Positions 24,450 to 35,221 of a stretch of DNA of 53,820 bases are shown piece by piece. This DNA comes from Clostridia bacterium DTU025. GTDB taxonomy: Bacteria > Bacillota > DTU025. How positions within the stretch are numbered: position 1 is the stretch's first letter; each line of letters begins with the position of its first letter. The notes under the pieces are model-generated. The model was given only the letters and a program-made list of their open reading frames with translations, did no database searches and was not told the origin of the DNA. The stretch covers positions 12,967-66,786 of the forward strand of contig LFSP01000025.1 in assembly GCA_001513145.1 (NCBI GenBank), read 5' to 3'. A program made the position numbers and the translations under genes.

Positions 24450-26174
24450 CTACAGCCGTTTCGACTCCGCCAGGTCCTTCAGGAGCAGCTCCACGCTGGT
24501 CCGTCCGTTCCACTCGTTTACCTCCAGCGAGTATGCCACGTCAACCTCTTCAGCCGCCATCGCCACTCGGGCCAACTTCTTGCTGAGCCTGAACCCTATG
24601 GCGTCAAGGACCCTCCGTCCCCTGCCCAGCTTCACCTTGAGGTGGCGCCCTTCGGGCCCCACCTGCCTGCACTCCAGCACCATCATATTGCGGCTCACGA
24701 ACACCGGAGACGGATTGCCCAGGCCGAAGGGCTCGAGCCTGGAAAGCTCCAGCGCCAGCTCAAGGTCGATCTCGTCCTCCGCCAGCTCCCCGTCCACCCT
24801 CATGGTGGGCACCAGTTCGCCCCTGCGCAGGCACTCCAGGCCTATCTCGTTGAGGCGCTCCCTGAAGGCGTCCAGCTGGTCCGCGCTGATGGATATCCCC
24901 GCCGCCTGTGCGTGCCCACCGTACTTCAGGAGCAAGTCGGAGCATTCGCCTAAAGCTTCGTACAAATTGAAGCCGGGGACGCTGCGACAGGATCCTCTCC
25001 CAACATCGCCTTCAAACGCCACCAGCACCGTCGGCCTGAACGTCATCTCCGCTATCTTGGAGGCGACTATGCCTATCACCCCGCTGTGCCACTGGGGAGA
25101 GCCCATCACGATGGCGCCGGTTGACCTGACGTTCATCTTGCTCACAGGCTCCCATACCTGCCGGAGGATGTCCATCTCTATCTCCTGGCGCCTGCGGTTC
25201 TCCTCGTCCAGCATGGCGGCGAGGGAGTTGGCCTCCTCCTCCGAATCCGTCAGGAACAGGCGCGCCCCCAGGCTCGGATCGCCTAACCTGCCTGCGGCGT
25301 TGATCCGGGGTCCCAGCCCGAAGCTGATGTGCCCGGCCTTGAGCGCTCGCCCCTCCAGATCCGAAACGGCCATTAGGCTCCGGATGCCCAGGTTCGATGT
25401 GCGCTCCATCATCGAGAGGCCGTGGCTGACTATGGTCCGGTTCTCGTCAACGAGGGGCACCACGTCGGCGACGGTGCCCAGCGTCACCAGGTCAAGGTAG
25501 CGCAGGGGCTCCGCCTCAGCCACCTGGCGGAAGTACCGGTCCCACACGGCCGACGCCAGCTTGAATGCAACCCCCACGCCTGCCAGCCCTTCGAACGGGT
25601 AGGCACAGTCGCGCCTCTTCGGGTCCACCACCGCCACGCAGGTGGGGAGGGATTTGCCGGGCTCATGGTGATCGGTGATTATCACGTCGAGGCCCAGGGA
25701 GCTTGCCAGCTCCACCTCGTCGAAGGCGCCGATGCCGCAGTCCACCGTGACCAGGAGCCCCACGCCATCCTCGGCGCTGCGCGTCACCGCGTCGGCGTTG
25801 AGCCCATACCCTTCAACCAGACGATTGGGTATGTAGTAATCGACGTTGGCGCCACAGGCTCGAAGCACCGATACCAATAGCGACACCGCCGTGATGCCGT
25901 CCACGTCGTAGTCTCCGTATATCCTGATGTGCTCACCATCTGCGATCGCCCTTGCCAGCCGGCTTGCGGCCGCGTCCATGTCGGGCAGGAGAAAGGCGTC
26001 GTGCAGCTTGTGAAGATCCGGATAGAGAAAGTCCTGCACAGACTGGGGATCCGTCAGCCCCCGCGCACACAGCACCTTGGCCAGCGCCTTCGATACGCCG
26101 CACTCCCGGCTTATCCTTTCAACCAGCTTGTCTTCGACTGTAGCCACTTCCCATACTGTGTTCAACTGCGGCAT
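24450..26174 (-). CDS. recJ: Single-stranded-DNA-specific exonuclease RecJ
   Basis: 574 residues. The DHH motifs are present: YGDYDVDGI, VDCGIGA, ITDHHEP and LVTLGTVADVVPL, then the DHHA1 region with KYGGHAQAAGIS. The C-terminal OB fold closes the protein. It degrades 5' single-stranded ends in recombination and mismatch repair. The length is that of the compact RecJ form and lacks the extra C-terminal domain of B. subtilis RecJ (about 790 residues). The ATG has GGTGGGG upstream. Confidence 0.96.
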   Translation of the reverse strand: MPQLNTVWEVATVEDKLVERISRECGVSKALAKVLCARGLTDPQSVQDFLYPDLHKLHDAFLLPDMDAAASRLARAIADGEHIRIYGDYDVDGITAVSLLVSVLRACGANVDYYIPNRLVEGYGLNADAVTRSAEDGVGLLVTVDCGIGAFDEVELASSLGLDVIITDHHEPGKSLPTCVAVVDPKRRDCAYPFEGLAGVGVAFKLASAVWDRYFRQVAEAEPLRYLDLVTLGTVADVVPLVDENRTIVSHGLSMMERTSNLGIRSLMAVSDLEGRALKAGHISFGLGPRINAAGRLGDPSLGARLFLTDSEEEANSLAAMLDEENRRRQEIEMDILRQVWEPVSKMNVRSTGAIVMGSPQWHSGVIGIVASKIAEMTFRPTVLVAFEGDVGRGSCRSVPGFNLYEALGECSDLLLKYGGHAQAAGISISADQLDAFRERLNEIGLECLRRGELVPTMRVDGELAEDEIDLELALELSRLEPFGLGNPSPVFVSRNMMVLECRQVGPEGRHLKVKLGRGRRVLDAIGFRLSKKLARVAMAAEEVDVAYSLEVNEWNGRTSVELLLKDLAESKRL

Positions 26175-26251
26175 GATTTCCCCACCTTTATTCAGGCAGA
26201 ATTCGACTTATCTTCGGGTTTCACCTGCTTACACACGGCGGTATGTTGGCG

Positions 26252-27964
26252 CTATTCTGTTCCAAGCCTGCCGCGCTCGCCCGCCACCAGCTTCGCCAGG
26301 AGATCCCGGTCGAACTCTTCCACAATGTACAGGGTGCCGCAGGCCTCCTGCGTCAGCCGCTTCAAGAACGATTTATTTGGAGACAGCCCTATGCACGTGA
26401 AGGGAATCCCCGCAGACCGTATCCTGCGTGCTGCCGTCAGGGCATCCCTGGCCGGGTCCGACGTGTAGCTGTTCATGGTTGGTATCCCGTCTGTGAGTAG
26501 CACCAGCATCGTCCTGCTGCCGCCCTTGCGCTCCAAGAGCTTCACCGCCTGCTCGATCCCGGCAGCCATGGGGGTGAGGCCCCGCGGGCGCACGGAGGCA
26601 AGGCCGGTCTCCAGGGCCCGGGCCGAGCGGGCTCTCACCACGTGGGCCGTGACGTCCCTGTCCTGAAAGGTGAGGACGCTGACCCTGTCGCGGCACGAGT
26701 AGAACACGTGCCTGGCCAGGTGCCTTGCGGCGTGGATCCTGGAGCCAGCCATGCTGGCGCTGGCGTCGATGAGCAGGCATACGTCCATGGGCCTTCTGCG
26801 CCTCGGAAGCGACACCATGAGGTCCTGAGGTCCCGGGCGGAGCAGACGGCCCGCGCTCGCGCACCTTCCCGCCCACTTCAGCACCGTGTCAGGCACGGAG
26901 ATGGACTGCCCTGGCCCCTGCGACCGCGGCACGCACGCCGCCGAGCGCCGACGCCCGGCGCCTGTCGCCTTACGCCCATCGGAGTAGTCGCACCTGTCCA
27001 CCGGCATCCTCGAGGGCGAAGCGGCGCGCCTGATCAGCCTGCGCATCTTCACCTCCAGCTCCCTGGCGGACTTCCGGATGAAGGCCACCAGGGCCTGTCC
27101 CTTCTCCGTAACGGCCAGGCACGAGCCGTCGCCTTCCACCAGCCCCAGGGTCCGAAGCTTCGCCACGATGGAGTCGGCGTCGCCGTACTCCCTGTCCAGA
27201 AAGGCATAGGGGCTTTCCCGGCGCCAGCCCGACCCCAACTGCTCCAGGAAGCTTCGTAGCGCCTGGACGGAGCCGAAATCGCTCGCGGCGTCAAGGGCCT
27301 CCCGCGCCAGCTCCTCATCGCTGTGGCACCCGCCTGCTCCGGACTCGCGCATGATCGAATCGGTGGCGGAGGTGTACGGCTCAAGGTCGCGGGGCCGACC
27401 GGTCTCGGCAGCAACGTTCCGCAGCGCCTCCACCCGCCTGAGCTCCTGGCCGCACCTGATGATGGCCTGCTCCACCGCTTGTACCGCAAGGTAAACGAAC
27501 CCCGCACCCGTCGGCGGCACCATAGCTGCAACGTGCACGTGGCCTCGGTGGGCCATCCGCAGCGACTGTCTGCCGCCGAAACTGAGAGTGCCGGTGATCC
27601 TCCCGCCTCCCATGGAGGTCTGCACGTCTACGGCGTCCGCCAGCACCGGATGGGCGCCGATGCGCCTCGCCTGCTCCGCCCATTCCTCGGCAGCCTGCCG
27701 AAGCGCAGCGGCCACCACCACCTGGCTGACGTCGCCTGGGGAGTGGAACACGTCGATATGGACTATCTGGTTCGGAGCCTGGCGTCCGTAGAACGCGGCC
27801 CCGGCGTCAACCTGCGACCTCACCTGCACCTCGTTGGGGCGCGACGCGTCGATCACGTGCACCCTGCGCGAGACGACGGCGGCCTCGCCCACCCTGGCTC
27901 CCAGTCCACGCTCTGTTAGGCCGCAGAGGGCGGCGGCGAACGCTTCCAGGTCAGGCAGGCTCAA
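26252..27964 (-). CDS. VWA domain protein, chelatase D-subunit-like
   Basis: 570 residues. The C-terminal domain is a von Willebrand A fold with an intact MIDAS: DASAS at 400-404, T464 in GLTPMAAG, and D492 in LLTDG. The N-terminal 220 residues have no clear match, though a winged-helix-like stretch (about 250-300, FLDREYGDADSIVAKLRTLGL) is visible. It overlaps the AAA gene by TTGA at its start, so the pair is translationally coupled and probably forms an AAA/VWA complex like ChlI-ChlD or MoxR-VWA systems, which insert metals or remodel protein complexes. No chelatase H-type subunit is near. Start TTG with GAGGAGG 8 bases upstream. Confidence 0.8.
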   Translation of the reverse strand: MSLPDLEAFAAALCGLTERGLGARVGEAAVVSRRVHVIDASRPNEVQVRSQVDAGAAFYGRQAPNQIVHIDVFHSPGDVSQVVVAAALRQAAEEWAEQARRIGAHPVLADAVDVQTSMGGGRITGTLSFGGRQSLRMAHRGHVHVAAMVPPTGAGFVYLAVQAVEQAIIRCGQELRRVEALRNVAAETGRPRDLEPYTSATDSIMRESGAGGCHSDEELAREALDAASDFGSVQALRSFLEQLGSGWRRESPYAFLDREYGDADSIVAKLRTLGLVEGDGSCLAVTEKGQALVAFIRKSARELEVKMRRLIRRAASPSRMPVDRCDYSDGRKATGAGRRRSAACVPRSQGPGQSISVPDTVLKWAGRCASAGRLLRPGPQDLMVSLPRRRRPMDVCLLIDASASMAGSRIHAARHLARHVFYSCRDRVSVLTFQDRDVTAHVVRARSARALETGLASVRPRGLTPMAAGIEQAVKLLERKGGSRTMLVLLTDGIPTMNSYTSDPARDALTAARRIRSAGIPFTCIGLSPNKSFLKRLTQEACGTLYIVEEFDRDLLAKLVAGERGRLGTE

Positions 27965-29442
27965 GCCAGGTCCTCCTCACCGAAGACCACCTTCGGCCTC
28001 ACCTGATCGATGGGCCGGGCGGGGTTATCGGGGCATACCACTGCCTGCCCCGGAGTCTGCTGATCCAGGCGCTGCTCCGGCCTGCCCGGCCTGTCAGTCT
28101 GCACCGAGCCGCGCCTCAGTCCATCCGTGGGCTGGGCTCCGGTGCTGTCTTCAGTGGCGGAATCATGGCGCGGGCGCGCGGACCCGCCGGGCTGGGCCGA
28201 TGAGAGCTGGTCGTGCCTGACTCGATCCAGGAGCCCTTTGAGAACAGCCCTAAGACCAGCGTCAGCCTGCACGTCGCCGCCGCCCGGCCGCGCCGTCGAC
28301 GGCTGCGCGGCGGGTTCAGCCTCGCCGTGTCGCGGGGATGCGTTGCCTCCGATGCTGGCCCTGGCAGCGCCGACCGCGTGGCGAGGCTCTGACGCACGTT
28401 CAGCCAGGGCGTCCAGCGCCCGAAGCGCCCCGGCCATCTGGGCGGCGTCAACCCTGTGCCTGAGCGCCATGGGCAGCACTGCCCTGAGGTCGGCGTAGGT
28501 CACCGTGGTCCTGCCTGCCAGGGCGGCGCGGCACCGCGCGGCGGTGCGGGCGGCCTCCATCGCACGGATGCTCTCGATGTCAAAATCCACGTATAGCGAG
28601 GCCATACAGTCGAGGATCTCATCGGGGAATTGCACCCTGGCCACTAAGAGCGCAGCCGAAGCCAGGCGCCGGGCGGTTGCTCCCACAGCATCGCTGGCCC
28701 CGCCCGCAGCGTCGGCGCCGGCGCAGAGGCGCCCGAAATCGGGCGTGTCAAGGATCCGCCGTATCAGCCACGGGTCGCTGGTCCTCCCCGCCTCGACGCA
28801 TAGGTCGAACCTGTCTGACAGCTGGCGCCTGATGTCCTCCAGCGGGCCCGGCTCCTCGTCGGGGTTGGAAGCCGCCCACACGCTGCACTCGACCGGCAGG
28901 GTCACCACCGGCAGACCTGACTCCTCTATCTGCACCCTGCCTGGTTTGGTGCCCATGACGTCAAGGAGGACGTCTGTGAGCTCGGGCGAGGTGTCGGCGA
29001 GCCTGTTCACCTCGTCTGTGAAGAGGATGCCGCGGTTCGCCCTGGGGATGGTGCCGGGAAGCAGTGCCGCCTCAGGCGAGCCCGAGCTGACGAGGCGGGC
29101 AAGGTCGATGCTGCCCACCACGGTGCCGAGCTTGGCGGAGTGCGAGATCTCCAGGAAGGGCATGGGAATCCATTCCGATTCGAGGCAGAGGCCCTGGCGG
29201 GCCCGGTGTTGGGGGCAGTGGGGGGTCGATGGCCGGCAGTTGTGGGGGCACCCTTTGACCCTTTCGATGGCCGGGAGGACGCTGGCCGCAGCGCGCATGA
29301 TGGTGGTCTTCCCAGTGCCTCTGACCCCTTCTGCGTGGACGTGAAGTGGCCGGCCGGCCAGGGTCGACACGATGGACATCTCCGCTGCGGCGAACAGGCC
29401 GAGGTTGCCCTCGTGCCTGACCAGGCTGTCATAGCAGTGCAA
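27961..29442 (-). CDS. AAA+ ATPase, Mg-chelatase I-subunit-like
   Basis: 493 residues. Walker A GVRGTGKTT (39-47) and Walker B ILFTDE (139-144) lie in a ChlI/BchI-type core with LLDVMGTKPGRVQIEESG and ASNPDEEPGPLEDIRRQLSDRFD. Between them sits an insert with C65, C69, C76 and C86 plus His residues, likely a metal site as in some clostridial chelatase-like proteins. The last 130 residues form a Pro/Ala/Gln-rich linker. The start TTG (29442) is inside a perfect RNA hairpin (29439-29484). It is 73 bp after an HD phosphohydrolase gene. The substrate is unknown; true chlorophyll or cobalamin chelation is not indicated by the neighbours. Confidence 0.82.
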   Translation of the reverse strand: MHCYDSLVRHEGNLGLFAAAEMSIVSTLAGRPLHVHAEGVRGTGKTTIMRAAASVLPAIERVKGCPHNCRPSTPHCPQHRARQGLCLESEWIPMPFLEISHSAKLGTVVGSIDLARLVSSGSPEAALLPGTIPRANRGILFTDEVNRLADTSPELTDVLLDVMGTKPGRVQIEESGLPVVTLPVECSVWAASNPDEEPGPLEDIRRQLSDRFDLCVEAGRTSDPWLIRRILDTPDFGRLCAGADAAGGASDAVGATARRLASAALLVARVQFPDEILDCMASLYVDFDIESIRAMEAARTAARCRAALAGRTTVTYADLRAVLPMALRHRVDAAQMAGALRALDALAERASEPRHAVGAARASIGGNASPRHGEAEPAAQPSTARPGGGDVQADAGLRAVLKGLLDRVRHDQLSSAQPGGSARPRHDSATEDSTGAQPTDGLRRGSVQTDRPGRPEQRLDQQTPGQAVVCPDNPARPIDQVRPKVVFGEEDLA

Positions 29443-29484
29443 TACTACCCCTCCGTGCTTGAGCGATGTCGCAAGTAGTATTGC
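29439..29484 (-). promoter_or_regulatory. RNA hairpin covering the AAA start codon
   Basis: In the mRNA GCAATACTAC (29475-29484) pairs perfectly with GTAGTATTGC (29439-29448). The loop of 26 nt holds the Shine-Dalgarno GGAGGGG, and the 3' arm contains the TTG start codon. The fold could hide the start codon and regulate translation of the coupled AAA/VWA pair; as DNA it could instead be a dyad operator. Confidence 0.7.
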
Positions 29485-29515
29485 TCGGGGGCATTGCCAC
29501 GATTCTACAGCCGCC

Positions 29516-30175
29516 CTACAGCAGCACTGCCCCGTTTATCTCTATCTTGAACTGACAGCCCAGCACCTCGGCGGCCCGCCGGCACATCGACATCCTGGTG
29601 AGGAATATCTCGAAGTAATCCAGCACCGGGCAGATGGACGTGTCGATGGCAAGATCGAGGGTGATGATCTTCTTCTCGGGGTTCACGTCCAAGAACGACC
29701 TCTGGGCTGCGTACGACACGCGGTCGTGTATGTCCATGTAGGCCGCGTCCTTCTTCCTCACGCGGGTCCAATGCACGTCGCTCTTGTCGGCCAGTATCAC
29801 CGCGGCCGAGATCTCGTTCACCGGGTGCCCGTACTCCTCCTCGTGGTTGCCCACCGCCGCCATGATCAGCGCGATCTCGTCGTAGTCCATCCCCAGTCTC
29901 TCCAGGATGTGCATGACCATGATGGCGCTGCTCTGCCCGTGATGGTCGCGGGACACGACGTTGCCGACATCGTGCAGGTACCCGGCGATGCCCGCCAGCT
30001 CCGCGGTGCGGGCAGGGTAGCCCAGTCTTTCCAGGATGTTATAGGCGATGCTTGCCACCAGGCCACAGTGCCTGTGGCCGTGCTCGGTGTAGCCCATGGC
30101 GTCCAGGTTTCGGTCGGCCCTCTTCATGAAGGCCTCCACCTGAGGATCTTGTTTGACTTGTTTGAGGGTTACCAT
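29516..30175 (-). CDS. HD domain phosphohydrolase
   Basis: 219 residues with an HD fold: YTEHGHRHCGLVA, GIAGYLHDVGNVVSRDHHG and NHEEEYGHPVNEISAAVILADKSD supply His/Asp metal ligands. The family includes YqeK- and YfbR-like phosphohydrolases, but the length and C-terminal half (a small beta domain, SFLDVNPEKKIITLDLAID) match neither well. The start is unambiguous: a perfect AAAGGAGGTGAT 3 bases before the ATG. It follows yajC by a hairpin and precedes the AAA/VWA pair. Substrate unknown. Confidence 0.85.
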   Translation of the reverse strand: MVTLKQVKQDPQVEAFMKRADRNLDAMGYTEHGHRHCGLVASIAYNILERLGYPARTAELAGIAGYLHDVGNVVSRDHHGQSSAIMVMHILERLGMDYDEIALIMAAVGNHEEEYGHPVNEISAAVILADKSDVHWTRVRKKDAAYMDIHDRVSYAAQRSFLDVNPEKKIITLDLAIDTSICPVLDYFEIFLTRMSMCRRAAEVLGCQFKIEINGAVLL

Positions 30176-30202
30176 ATTATCACCTCCTTTGGCATTAGTG
30201 AA

Positions 30203-30234
30203 GCAGGCCCCGACCTTTGGGAGACGGAGCCTGC
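30203..30234 (-). terminator. Hairpin between yajC and the HD gene
   Basis: Minus strand: GCAGGC-t-CCG ... CGG-g-GCCTGC, about ten pairs around an 10-base loop, followed by TTCACTAA. The tail is weak, so partial termination or mRNA 3'-end protection is likely. Confidence 0.4.
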
Positions 30235-30266
30235 GTTATGTACGCGGGTATGAGCTCCGAGGCAGG

Positions 30267-30623
30267 CTACGCCTGGCCCTGGCTCTGCTCCTTCTCCTTT
30301 GGGGCGTTGTCCTTGCCGATGACGTCCTGAACTGCCCACTTGGTGGTCCTGACGGTCACCTTCTCCGAACCGGTGGACACGTTGAGGATGAGGGCGTCAT
30401 CCTTTATGTCGACTATCTCTCCGAACAGGCCGCCGATGGTGACGACCCTGTTGCCCTTGCGAAGGTTGGCGATCATCTGGTCCCTCTTCTTGCGCTGGAC
30501 GTTCTGGGGACGGATGACGATGAAATACATCACGCCCAGAACGATCGCGAAGGGCAGGAACGCGCCCAGGACGCTGCCTTGGCCGGCCGGGGCCGCGGTT
30601 CCAACTGCTGTTGCCAGCTGCAT
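30267..30623 (-). CDS. yajC: Preprotein translocase subunit YajC
   Basis: About 118 residues: one membrane segment (AFLPFAIVLGVMYFIVIRPQ) with the signature FIVIRPQ, followed by a small cytoplasmic domain (KGNRVVTIGGLFGEIVDIKDD). It is an accessory component of the Sec translocon. The ATG at 30623 has GGGAGG about 10 bases upstream; longer starts overlap tgt. The queA-tgt-yajC order is conserved in bacteria. Confidence 0.95.
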   Translation of the reverse strand: MQLATAVGTAAPAGQGSVLGAFLPFAIVLGVMYFIVIRPQNVQRKKRDQMIANLRKGNRVVTIGGLFGEIVDIKDDALILNVSTGSEKVTVRTTKWAVQDVIGKDNAPKEKEQSQGQA

Positions 30624-30660
30624 CAGTGAATTACCTCCATTTCCCATTTGGCCTCGCGCT

Positions 30661-31806
<1,146 letters not shown>

Positions 31807-32829
31807 TTAGACTATGAGCATAGCGTCGCCGAAAGAGAAGAACCTGTAGCGCAGGCGCACCGCCTCGGCGTAAGCGCGGAGCACCTTTTCCCTGCCGGCG
31901 AACGCCGACACCATCATGATCAACGTGGACTTGGGCAGGTGGAAGTTGGTTACCATGGCGTCGATGGCCTTGAACCGGTAGCCCGGGGTGATGAACAGGT
32001 CGGTGCTGCCGCTGCCTGCCATCACCCTGCCGTCGTCGGCGGACGCGCTCTCCAGCGTGCGCACGGTGGTGGTGCCAACCGCCACCACCCTGCCCCCGGC
32101 GGCCCTGGTGGCGTTGATGGCTTCCGCCGCCTCCACCGGCACGTGGTATCTCTCGGCGTGCATCCTGTGCTCCTCCACCACGTCGGTCTTCACCGGCCTG
32201 AAGGTGCCGAGCCCCACGTGCAGCGTGATCCTGACTATCCCCACGCCCATCTGCTCCACCTTCGCCAGGAGCTCAGGCGTGAAGTGAAGGCCCGCCGTTG
32301 GCGCCGCCGCCGATCCGCGCTTCTCGGCATACACCGTCTGGTACCTGTCGGGATCCTTCAGGTCGGCCTTGATATAGTGAGGAAGCGGCATTTGGCCTAT
32401 GGCGTCGACCACGGTGTCGAAGCCTTCAGGGGCGTTGAATCGGACCAGGCGGCCGCCGAAATCCGTCTTGCCCACCACCTCGCCGGTCATCCGGCCCCCG
32501 CCGAACCTCAGTGTCATGCCCACCGGCGCCCGACGGCCTGGCCGGGCAAGGCACTCCCACAGGTCGGCGCCCACCGGCTGCAGGAGGAGTATCTCAACCC
32601 TGCCTCCGGTGGGCCTCTCCGCCCAGAGCCTGGCGGCTATCACTTTCGTATCGTTCAGCACCAGCACGTCCCCGGGCCTGAGGTACTCCGGAAGATCGCA
32701 AAAATACCTGTGCTCCAGGGCGCCGGTATCCCGGTGCAGCACGGCAAGGCGAGAGGCGTCGCGCCTTTCCAGGGGGGTCTGCGCGATCAGCTCTTCGGGG
32801 AGGTAGTAATCGAACTCGTCAACTCGCAT
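31807..32829 (-). CDS. queA: S-adenosylmethionine:tRNA ribosyltransferase-isomerase
   Basis: 340 residues of normal length. [27 protein letters not shown] at the start (given here in part as [12 protein letters not shown]), [14 protein letters not shown]-like [14 protein letters not shown], and [20 protein letters not shown] are family signatures. It transfers the ribose part of SAM to preQ1 in tRNA, forming epoxyqueuosine. The gene follows era by 25 bp. Confidence 0.96.
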   Translation of the reverse strand: MRVDEFDYYLPEELIAQTPLERRDASRLAVLHRDTGALEHRYFCDLPEYLRPGDVLVLNDTKVIAARLWAERPTGGRVEILLLQPVGADLWECLARPGRRAPVGMTLRFGGGRMTGEVVGKTDFGGRLVRFNAPEGFDTVVDAIGQMPLPHYIKADLKDPDRYQTVYAEKRGSAAAPTAGLHFTPELLAKVEQMGVGIVRITLHVGLGTFRPVKTDVVEEHRMHAERYHVPVEAAEAINATRAAGGRVVAVGTTTVRTLESASADDGRVMAGSGSTDLFITPGYRFKAIDAMVTNFHLPKSTLIMMVSAFAGREKVLRAYAEAVRLRYRFFSFGDAMLIV

Positions 32830-32854
32830 GTCGTATCGCCACTCGCTGCTCGCC

Positions 32855-33739
32855 CTACTCTCTGTAGCCCAGCCTGTTCAGCATCGCCTCGTCGTCCCGC
32901 CACTTGGGCCGAACCTTCACCCACAGCTGCAGGTTGACCTGGGAGCCCAGAAGGCGCTCGATCTCCGCCCTGGCAGCAGTGCCCACCTCGCGCAGCATGC
33001 GGCCGCCCGCCCCTATGACGATGCCCTTCTGGGAGTCCCGCTCCACCAGGATGGACGCGTCGATATCAACGATGTCGCGTTCCTCTCGGGCCCTCATGGT
33101 CTCCACCACCACCGCCACGGAGTGCGGCACCTCCTCGCGGGTGCGCTCCAGTAGCTTCTCCCGGATCATCTCCGCGGCGAGAAACTCCTCTGGCTTGTCA
33201 ACCACGGTGTCAGGAGGGTAGTACATGGGCCCTTCAGGCAGCCTCTGGGCGATATCATGCAGGAGGTCCTGCACGTTGTCGCCGCGGGCAGCCGACACCA
33301 GCACGGTGCGCTCGAACGGGTACATGGCCTCCAGCTCCGGCTTGATCTGGGCAAGCGTATCGCGGTCCACCGCGTCGATCTTGTTGATCACGAGCCACAC
33401 CGGGCACCCTGCGGACTGGAGCATCTCCGCCGTGGCCCTGTCGGACAGCAGTATCGGCGTGGTGGGGTCCGCCATGAACAGGATGAGATCCATCCCCTGA
33501 ACGGCCCCTCGCGCCGCCTCCACCAGGCGCCGGCCCAGGCCGTGCTTGGGCTTGTGCACGCCGGGGGTGTCGACGAACACCACCTGCGCGCCGGGCAGGT
33601 TGGCGATGCCGACGATGCGGTTGCGCGTGGTCTGCGGCTTTTCCGACACGATGGATACCTTAGTGCCGACGAACGCGTTGAGCAACGTCGACTTGCCCAC
33701 GTTGGGCTTGCCCACTATGGCGACGAATCCTGATCTCAA
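32855..33739 (-). CDS. era: GTPase Era
   Basis: 294 residues. G1 [13 protein letters not shown]3 [16 protein letters not shown]4 NKID and a C-terminal KH domain ([14 protein letters not shown]) are present. Era binds the 3' end of 16S rRNA in 30S maturation. Its start lies next to the cdd stop (33741), as in the conserved cdd-era pair of Bacillota. Confidence 0.97.
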   Translation of the reverse strand: MRSGFVAIVGKPNVGKSTLLNAFVGTKVSIVSEKPQTTRNRIVGIANLPGAQVVFVDTPGVHKPKHGLGRRLVEAARGAVQGMDLILFMADPTTPILLSDRATAEMLQSAGCPVWLVINKIDAVDRDTLAQIKPELEAMYPFERTVLVSAARGDNVQDLLHDIAQRLPEGPMYYPPDTVVDKPEEFLAAEMIREKLLERTREEVPHSVAVVVETMRAREERDIVDIDASILVERDSQKGIVIGAGGRMLREVGTAARAEIERLLGSQVNLQLWVKVRPKWRDDEAMLNRLGYRE

Positions 33740-33740
33740 A

Positions 33741-34142
33741 CTACTTCAACGCCTCCGGTGTGAACGCATCTGGCAGCAGCTCTCTCACGGTCATGGTGAT
33801 GCTCTCGCCGCTTTCGCCCACCATGGTGACGGGCACGTCAAGGCCGAACTCCGCCATGAACTGCCGGCATATCCCGCAGGGGCTCGTGGGGGATGAGTTC
33901 GGGCCCACCACCACCACGCGCTCGAACTGGCGCTCGCCTTCGGAGATGGCCTTGGTCAGGGCCACTCTCTCTGCACATATGGTGCCTCCATACGACGCGT
34001 TCTCTATGTTGCAGCCGGTGTAAACCTTTCCGCTGGAGCAGAGCACCGCGGCGCCCACCTGGAACCGCGAGTAGGGCACGTAAGCGTTGCGGCTGGCCCG
34101 CCGCGCGGCCTCAACTAGAGAGTCAAGTTCCATCATCATCAC
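33741..34142 (-). CDS. cdd: Cytidine deaminase
   Basis: About 131-133 residues, the tetrameric small form. The zinc-site motifs CAERVAL (with catalytic Glu) and PCGICRQ are intact, and NAYVPYSRFQVGAA is the substrate-binding opening. It deaminates cytidine and deoxycytidine. The start is one of GTG-ATG-ATG-ATG at 34133-34142; CGGAG lies directly upstream, and the first ATG overlaps the stop of the preceding gene. Confidence 0.95.
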   Translation of the reverse strand: MMMMELDSLVEAARRASRNAYVPYSRFQVGAAVLCSSGKVYTGCNIENASYGGTICAERVALTKAISEGERQFERVVVVGPNSSPTSPCGICRQFMAEFGLDVPVTMVGESGESITMTVRELLPDAFTPEALK

Positions 34143-35221
34143 TCCGTAACATCAACACGGGTAGACTGGCTGACAACGTGCACCCACGTGATCCCGGCAA
34201 GCAGCGGAATGTCGGCGCCGTCATCGCCGACGAGCCTCACCGGCTGACCTGCGCTCCGCTTCCAGCGCGCCTCGCGCACCGAGCCGCCCGACGCCACAAG
34301 GGCCCTGCCTGAGCCCACGAGCCCCAGCTCCAGCCTGCCCTCGGAATCGACCACCCGCGAGCTGACGAACATCACCACCACGTTCCGCGCCACGATCCTG
34401 TGGTCGCCCGAGGAGTCAATGTCAGGCGCCCCGTTGACAGAGCGTTCATACATCCCCGAACCTGGGGCGTAGGTCCAGCTCACGGTGTAGCCTACGCCCA
34501 TCCTCGATGACAGGCCCTGAGCCGACGATCCGGACTCGCCCCACGTGCCGGCGCTCCCCACACGCGGCCCCTGCTGGAACACGAAGCCGGTCCGCGCTGT
34601 GGCCGTGTCGAAGCCGGCCCTGGCGATCCGCCGGTACAGCGCCTCAGGCGAGGTGTACAGGTTGTGCGGCATCTTCCTGGCGGAGTCGCGGTAGAAGCCT
34701 GTACCGCCGTTGAGCTCGTTGATGGCAGGGTAGGACTTCTGCTTCACCATGGCCAGCGAGTCAGGGCTTCCGCCGCAGAACACCAGCGGAACGTCGTGGG
34801 CCTCGGCAAGGTCCATCAGGTACGACCTCAGGCTCCTGACCGGCCCCACCGGCCCGCTGGGCGCGCGGGAGTAGATCGCCAGGAACCTGGTGATCCCCCC
34901 TTCCACAGGCACCTCGTACACGAGGGCGGCCTCGTGAAGCCCGGTCTGCGGCCGCGCCGCCGGCGCGTTCTCCACCACCACCGCCAGGTGCATGGCCTCC
35001 TCGTCTCCGAAGACGGGAAGGCCTGTGAGGATGTCGAACCTGGTGGGAACCGGCTCAGGCTCAGCTTCCCCTGGAAGGTCCGCCCCTTCCGTTTCCTCAA
35101 TCCCCTCGATCCTGCCGGGCAAGTCAAGCCGCCCATGGCGTAGCCGCGATATGGAAACGCTCAGGCCCAGCGCTAGCATGGCGAGGGCCAGGGCGAAGAT
35201 GGCGATCCTACTTGGCTTCAT
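34139..35221 (-). CDS. DUF3048 family lipoprotein-like protein (YerB-type)
   Basis: 360 residues. An N-terminal membrane segment (IAIFALALAMLALGLSVSIS) without a lipobox Cys anchors a long exported part. DILTGLPVFGDEEA, VVVENAPAARPQTGLHEAALVYEVPVEGGITRF and GPVRSLRSYLMDLA are DUF3048 signatures (two domains, DUF3048 and DUF3048_C). Members are found in spore-formers and actinobacteria; function is unknown. Its stop overlaps cdd and its start overlaps the upstream DUF881 gene. Confidence 0.9.
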   Translation of the reverse strand: MKPSRIAIFALALAMLALGLSVSISRLRHGRLDLPGRIEGIEETEGADLPGEAEPEPVPTRFDILTGLPVFGDEEAMHLAVVVENAPAARPQTGLHEAALVYEVPVEGGITRFLAIYSRAPSGPVGPVRSLRSYLMDLAEAHDVPLVFCGGSPDSLAMVKQKSYPAINELNGGTGFYRDSARKMPHNLYTSPEALYRRIARAGFDTATARTGFVFQQGPRVGSAGTWGESGSSAQGLSSRMGVGYTVSWTYAPGSGMYERSVNGAPDIDSSGDHRIVARNVVVMFVSSRVVDSEGRLELGLVGSGRALVASGGSVREARWKRSAGQPVRLVGDDGADIPLLAGITWVHVVSQSTRVDVTE

